A stretch of DNA of 64,000 bases from Chloroflexota bacterium (GTDB lineage: Bacteria; Chloroflexota; Anaerolineae; Anaerolineales; Anaerolineaceae). Positions 60,262 to 64,000 of this stretch are shown piece by piece (the stretch's first letter is position 1; every line of letters begins with the position of its first letter). Made by a program: the position numbers and the translations under genes. The stretch covers positions 28,196-92,195 of the forward strand of contig JAAYUC010000016.1 in NCBI GenBank assembly GCA_012517865.1, read 5' to 3'. The notes beneath the pieces were generated by a model. It saw only the letters and a list, made by a program, of their open reading frames with translations, ran no database searches and was not told where the DNA came from.

Positions 60262-60323
60262 GCCAGGCGGCAAGGCAAGAGTCTGTAAAACTCTCACCAT
60301 GGGTTCAAATCCCATCGTCGCCT
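60262..60323 (+). pseudogene. Truncated tRNA-Cys-derived copy with anticodon GTA
   Basis: The D-arm, anticodon arm, T-arm and 3' acceptor strand of tRNA-Cys are kept, but the 5' acceptor strand GGCGACG is absent, so no closed cloverleaf forms. The anticodon position 60285-60287 reads GTA rather than GCA. A genuine tRNA-Tyr would have a long variable arm, which is lacking. Confidence 0.75.
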
Positions 60324-60462
60324 CTTTTTCTTGCCAGCTCTCCCCTTTTTTGGAAAAAGACCGAATAACAAGCGGCGAATTTTTGCCTGTCCCCCGTTGT
60401 TTTCCGCGCGTCTTTTTGTTTTCTTTCCCCGTTAGCGCGCTAATCAGCGGGGTTAGCGGTGA

Positions 60463-61272
60463 TTAGCTATCCTGCTGTTCAGGCGCCGCCTCCAGCAAAC
60501 TCCCCAGTTCAGCCAGGTCTTCAACCACAAAATCCGGCTGGAACGGAGAGCCCGGCAAATCCTCCCGCCTGGTTTCCCCGCTGAGCACCAGCGCCGTCCC
60601 CACCCCGGCGGTCGTACCCATCGCGATGTCTGTATAAAGCCTGTCTCCAACCATTATCAGGCTTTCAGGGCTCAGCTTCAGGCTGGCTGCCAGCTGCTCG
60701 ACCAGATTCCGGTCCGGCTTCCCAAAGATTTTATCCGGCAGGCGGCCGGTGGATTTTTCCACCAGCGCTATCATCGCGCCTATATCCGGGATGGGACCGT
60801 CCGGCGTCGGGCAGTTCACGTCGGGATGAGTCGCCAGGTAGGGCAGCCCCTTCCGCACGAAACCGCACAGGCGCACCAATTTTTCATAGGTCAGTTCCGT
60901 GTCGTACCCAAGTACAACCACCGCTGGCTCAAGGTCATCCAGGCGGATTCCGGCAGCTCGAAAATCTTCCCGCAGGCTGCGCGTGCCAATCAGGCAAACG
61001 CCCTGCCCGGGGAATTGCTGGCAGAGGTAGCGCGCCGTGGCGTCTCCGGAAGTGAACACGCGCGCGTCCTCCTCCCGCACTCCCAGCCGGACCAGCTTCT
61101 GGACATAATCCGCTCTGCTCCGGGAAGAATTATTGGTCAGGAAATAAAATGGTTTCTGCAGTCGGTTTAGGAGCGCCAGAAACTCCAATGCGCCGGGCAA
61201 AAGGTGATCTCCCAAAAAGAAAGTCCCATCCATATCCAAAATGAAGCCTCGCGCGTCTTGCAGTGATTTCAT
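60463..61272 (-). CDS. HAD-superfamily phosphatase, subclass IIA (NagD-like)
   Basis: 269 residues. HAD motif I is FILDMDGTFFLG (Asp13 and Asp15), motif II is FLTNNSSRSRADY, motif III is the Lys in FGKPDRNLVEQL and motif IV is IMVGDRLYTDIAMG. The C2-type cap between motifs II and III marks subclass IIA, which includes NagD and 4-nitrophenylphosphatase-like enzymes that hydrolyse sugar phosphates or nucleotides. The substrate is not evident. It is divergent from the copper genes and ends 125 bases from the truncated tRNA copy. Confidence 0.92.
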   Translation of the reverse strand: MKSLQDARGFILDMDGTFFLGDHLLPGALEFLALLNRLQKPFYFLTNNSSRSRADYVQKLVRLGVREEDARVFTSGDATARYLCQQFPGQGVCLIGTRSLREDFRAAGIRLDDLEPAVVVLGYDTELTYEKLVRLCGFVRKGLPYLATHPDVNCPTPDGPIPDIGAMIALVEKSTGRLPDKIFGKPDRNLVEQLAASLKLSPESLIMVGDRLYTDIAMGTTAGVGTALVLSGETRREDLPGSPFQPDFVVEDLAELGSLLEAAPEQQDS

Positions 61273-61287
61273 GTATATACTCGCTGT

Positions 61288-61315
61288 TTGTAATTTAATT
61301 CCACCTGACTACAAT
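61288..61315 (+). promoter_or_regulatory. Promoter of the copper chaperone/ATPase pair
   Basis: TTGTAA (61288-61293) and TACAAT (61310-61315) are 16 bases apart. The start would be near 61322, about 26 bases before the ATG. No clear CueR, CopY or CsoR site is recognised. Confidence 0.5.
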
Positions 61316-61347
61316 GTACCTTACAACACACAAGAAAGCAGGAAAAT

Positions 61348-61554
61348 ATGACCAGCAAGACGTATTTTATCCCGAATATTCACTGCATGCACTGCGTTAT
61401 GCGCATCAAGAATCGCCTCGGAGAAATCGAAGGTGTTGAAAACGTGGAAGCCAATGTTCAGACCCGCGAAGTGGAGGTGGAATTTTCTGCTCCGGCAACA
61501 GAGGAAGCAATTCTGAAGGCTCTCGCGGAAATCGATTACCCGGCTGAGGTCTAA
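61348..61554 (+). CDS. copZ: Heavy-metal-associated domain protein (CopZ-like chaperone)
   Basis: 68 residues forming one ferredoxin-like HMA domain. The metal site is H-C-M-H-C (Cys13 and Cys16) in NIHCMHCVMRIKNRLGE. Such proteins carry Cu(I) to a membrane ATPase. The gene ends directly against the ATG of the P-type ATPase, with no gap, which supports a donor-pump pair. Zinc or another soft metal is possible. Confidence 0.85.
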   Translation: MTSKTYFIPNIHCMHCVMRIKNRLGEIEGVENVEANVQTREVEVEFSAPATEEAILKALAEIDYPAEV

Positions 61555-63975
61555 ATGTCTGACAAACAGCAGGTCACCCTGCCAATCCTGGGGATGACCT
61601 GCGCCAACTGCGTCGCCGCCGTCGAACGCGGATTATCCAAAGTGGAAGGCGTAGACGCGGCTGTGGTCAACCTGAGCTCGGAACGCGCCTCAGTCAGCTA
61701 CGACCCGCAAAAGACCGACATCTCCGAGCTTGTGGCGCAGGTTCGTCAGACTGGCTACGATGTCGCCCTGGGTGAGGCCTCGCTTGGCGTCATCGGGCTT
61801 TCTGACCCGGCGGACGCGGCGCGTCTGGAAAAGGCTCTGAACGCCTTGGAAGGCGTGCTTTTCAGTCAGGCAAACCTGGCCAGCGAGCGCCTGGTTGTGC
61901 GCTATGTTCCCACCATTCTCAGCCAGACTGAAATTCGACAGGCTGTTGTTCGGGCCGGGTTCAAACTGGCGGAGGAAAACACGCGCACAGAAGACCCCGA
62001 AGCCGCCGCCCGGCAGAAGGAGACCGCGCATCAAAAGCGCCTGCTGCTCATCGCGCTTTTATTCACCTTGCCGCTTTTTGCGCTTTCAATGGGCAGGGAC
62101 TTTGGTCTGCTGCCGATGGCGATTGGGCACGCCCCCTGGATGGAGTGGCTGTTTTTTGGCCTGGCAACGCCCGTTCAGTTTTATGTAGGCGCGGGTTATT
62201 ACGTCAACGCTTATAAGGCTCTGCGCAATAAATCCGCCAACATGGACGTTTTGGTTGCGATGGGCACCTCCGCCGCGTACTTTTACTCGCTATTTGTGCT
62301 CTTTGGAGCGGTGCCCGGGCACGGCTATTTTGAAACAGCCGCGGTCATCATTACGCTTGTCCGCCTGGGTAAGTTCCTCGAAGCGCGCGCCAAGGGCGGC
62401 GCCAGCGAAGCCATCCGCAAACTGCTTTTCCTGCAGCCCAAAAAGGCGACTGTCATTCGGGATGGAATGGAAATTGAAATTCCGGCCGAAGAGGTACTCA
62501 TCGGGGATATCATCGTGGTGCGCCCCGGCGAAAAAATACCGGCAGACGGTGTGGTTCGAGAGGGCAGTTCCAGCGTGGATGAATCCATGCTCACCGGTGA
62601 ATCCCTGCCTGTGGAAAAAAGCCCGGGTTCCCCTGTTTTTGGAGCCACGCTGAATAAGAACGGCAGGCTGGTGTTTGAGGCCACAAAAATCGGCCGGGAC
62701 ACCGTGCTTTCACAAATCATCCAACTGGTCGAGAACGCCCAGGCCAGCAAAGCGCCCATCCAAAAGCTGGCGGATAAAATTTCGTCGGTATTTGTTCCAA
62801 TCGTTATTGGCATCGCGGTGCTTACCTTCGTCATCTGGTATTTCCTCGTGCCTTTAGCGCCGGACGCGGAGGTCTCGCAGTTGGCCCGCGCGCTAATTAA
62901 CATGGTCGCTGTCCTGGTGATTGCCTGCCCCTGCGCGATGGGTCTGGCGACCCCGACAGCCGTGATGGCGGGTACCGGACGCGGCGCGGAACTTGGCATA
63001 TTGGTAAAAACAAGTGAAAGCCTGGAAATCGCCGGTCAGATAGACACAATCATTCTGGATAAAACCGGCACACTTACGCGCGGACAGCCGGCAGTAACCG
63101 ATATCATCCCTCTCGCAGAGGGCTGGACAGAAGACCAGATTTTGGCGCTGGCGGCTTCCGTGGAAGCTGGCAGCGAGCACCCGCTCGGCGAGGCAATCAC
63201 CGCGGCCGCCAAAGCGCGCGCCCTTACTCTGCGGGATGTGGACCGCTTCAGGTCCTCTTCCGGAAAAGGCGTCTCCGCGGAAATTGATGGAAAAAAAGTG
63301 ATGGTCGGCAGCCGGCGCTACCTGGAAGGGCTGCAGGTGAATACCAGCAGCGCGGATAACGCCCTGACGGAGCTTGAAAAGCAGGCCCGCACGGTTGTTA
63401 TGCTGGCAGCCGATGGACAGCTGCTCGGCGCGTTCGGGATTATGGATACGTTGAAGGAAAACTCAATCAGCGCGGTGGCCGAGCTTCACAAACTCGGTCT
63501 GAAGGTGGCCATGCTCACCGGCGATAACGCCCGGACCGCCCAGGCGGTTGCTGAACAGGCTGGAATCGACCAGGTTTTTGCCGATTTGCTCCCCAAAGAC
63601 AAAGCCGGACAGGTGCAAGCACTGCAGGCTGCCGGGCACAAGGTCGCCATGGTTGGCGACGGCATCAACGACGCGCCTGCCCTGGCGCAAGCGGATGTGG
63701 GTATTGCCATTGGCACCGGCACGGACGTAGCCATCGCAGCCGCCCCAATTGTATCCATCAGCGGCGATTTGCAAGCGGTTCCGCTGGCGGTGCGCCTCTC
63801 CCGCAAAACACTCAGGACCATCAAGCAGAACCTTTTCTGGGCGTTTTTCTACAACGTCATTCTCATCCCGGCCGCAGCAGCGGGCTTTCTCAATCCCATG
63901 CTGGCAGCCGGGGCGATGTCCTTCAGCAGCATATTCGTGATTACCAACAGCCTGCGTTTGAGGCGATTCAAGTAA
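61555..63975 (+). CDS. copA: Copper-type heavy-metal-translocating P-type ATPase
   Basis: 806 residues. The first N-terminal HMA domain has MTCANC (Cys16 and Cys19). A second HMA-like domain (about 78-145) follows but has lost its CxxC (it reads [14 protein letters not shown]). Eight membrane segments include the ion-binding CPC at 458-460 in [16 protein letters not shown]. The actuator has TGES, the phosphorylation site is DKTGT (Asp502), the nucleotide domain has SEHPLGEAI, and [10 protein letters not shown] closes the P domain. It exports Cu(I) (or Ag(I)) from the cytoplasm. It directly follows the chaperone gene. Confidence 0.94.
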   Translation: MSDKQQVTLPILGMTCANCVAAVERGLSKVEGVDAAVVNLSSERASVSYDPQKTDISELVAQVRQTGYDVALGEASLGVIGLSDPADAARLEKALNALEGVLFSQANLASERLVVRYVPTILSQTEIRQAVVRAGFKLAEENTRTEDPEAAARQKETAHQKRLLLIALLFTLPLFALSMGRDFGLLPMAIGHAPWMEWLFFGLATPVQFYVGAGYYVNAYKALRNKSANMDVLVAMGTSAAYFYSLFVLFGAVPGHGYFETAAVIITLVRLGKFLEARAKGGASEAIRKLLFLQPKKATVIRDGMEIEIPAEEVLIGDIIVVRPGEKIPADGVVREGSSSVDESMLTGESLPVEKSPGSPVFGATLNKNGRLVFEATKIGRDTVLSQIIQLVENAQASKAPIQKLADKISSVFVPIVIGIAVLTFVIWYFLVPLAPDAEVSQLARALINMVAVLVIACPCAMGLATPTAVMAGTGRGAELGILVKTSESLEIAGQIDTIILDKTGTLTRGQPAVTDIIPLAEGWTEDQILALAASVEAGSEHPLGEAITAAAKARALTLRDVDRFRSSSGKGVSAEIDGKKVMVGSRRYLEGLQVNTSSADNALTELEKQARTVVMLAADGQLLGAFGIMDTLKENSISAVAELHKLGLKVAMLTGDNARTAQAVAEQAGIDQVFADLLPKDKAGQVQALQAAGHKVAMVGDGINDAPALAQADVGIAIGTGTDVAIAAAPIVSISGDLQAVPLAVRLSRKTLRTIKQNLFWAFFYNVILIPAAAAGFLNPMLAAGAMSFSSIFVITNSLRLRRFK

Positions 63976-64000
63976 GCCGCCTCGGCCAGCTGTTTTTCCA

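Larger units (their letters stand above)
58680..60338. mobile_element. Candidate remnant element bounded by tRNA-Cys and a partial copy of it
   Basis: The sequence from 58680 to 58756 (tRNA-Cys without its 5' acceptor strand, plus 14 bases beyond its 3' end) recurs at 60261-60337 with five mismatches. An intact tRNA at one end and a 3' fragment at the other is the usual outcome of site-specific integration into a tRNA gene. The 1.5 kb between is richer in A and T than its surroundings and carries a single secreted-protein gene. No integrase is present, so it would be a decayed or non-autonomous element. A simple tandem duplication of the tRNA region is the main alternative. Confidence 0.45.

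Noticed and set aside
60425..60460. Palindrome TTAGCGCGCTAA with flanking G/C arms after the HAD gene as a terminator
   Set aside because: No T-run follows on the minus strand and the arms pair poorly, so it was not called.

Overview
The window is a 64 kb piece of a bacterial chromosome and looks like a member of the Chloroflexota, most likely class Anaerolineae. This is inferred, not proven. The grounds are a long dcw (division and cell wall) cluster led by mraZ, a Thr/Pro-rich NBR1-Ig-like lipoprotein, a B12-dependent ribonucleotide reductase, an archaeal-type aspartyl-tRNA synthetase, a bacterial Elp3 and a secreted protein ending in a FLPM-type tail. No phage, CRISPR array, insertion sequence or rRNA operon was seen.

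Layout. (1) 1-1290, minus strand: the start of rpe and a membrane-anchored Ser/Thr kinase, divergent from the dcw cluster. (2) 1463-18666, plus strand: mraZ-rsmH-ftsL-ftsI-murF-mraY-murD-ftsW-murG-(cvpA-like)-murC-murB-ddl-ftsQ-ftsA-ftsZ, mostly with overlapping or abutting stop and start codons. It makes lipid II and the divisome. murE is missing from its usual place between ftsI and murF. (3) 18667-19357: a long, A/T-richer non-coding stretch with strong inverted repeats. (4) 19253-23892: a dNTP-supply operon nrdR-nrdJ-hydrolase-deoxynucleoside kinase, with a candidate NrdR box at its start. (5) 24056-28947, minus strand: obg, a cyclic-2,3-diphosphoglycerate-synthetase-like GTPase, argS and rpsT, with hairpin terminators between transcription units. 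(6) 29194-30647, plus strand: rnpB (RNase P RNA) and an Ig-like lipoprotein. (7) 30715-39921, minus strand: nitroreductase, small membrane protein, recF, def, a cNMP-binding/PH-domain membrane protein, clpC, queA and ruvB.

(8) 40081-43926: a polyprenyl-phosphate-type glycosyltransferase (plus) converging with no gap on a two-gene minus-strand unit for a large membrane protein and a flippase-like LPG-synthase-TM protein. (9) 44025-50588, plus strand: flavin reductase, B12-binding small subunit of an acyl-CoA mutase, meaB, archaeal-type aspS, GNAT, prs, mutM and a methyltransferase. (10) 50628-58317: an epimerase/TetR pair (minus), rpiB and an AIM24-family gene (plus), elp3 (minus), a methyltransferase (plus), a ZIP transporter (minus) and an RlmI-like methyltransferase (plus). 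(11) 58483-60337: tRNA-Gly and tRNA-Cys, then an A/T-richer segment carrying one orphan secreted protein and closed by an imperfect 77-bp direct copy of the 3' part of tRNA-Cys. This is the layout expected of a remnant integrated element with att-like ends. (12) 60463-63975: a HAD phosphatase (minus) and a copper chaperone/P-type ATPase pair (plus).

Most of the window is ordinary housekeeping sequence. The parts most worth a second look are the tRNA-Cys-bounded segment, the cNMP/PH membrane protein, the hydrolase without a start codon, the missing murE, the MraZ- and NrdR-type operators, and -10 boxes so close to start codons that several mRNAs look leaderless.
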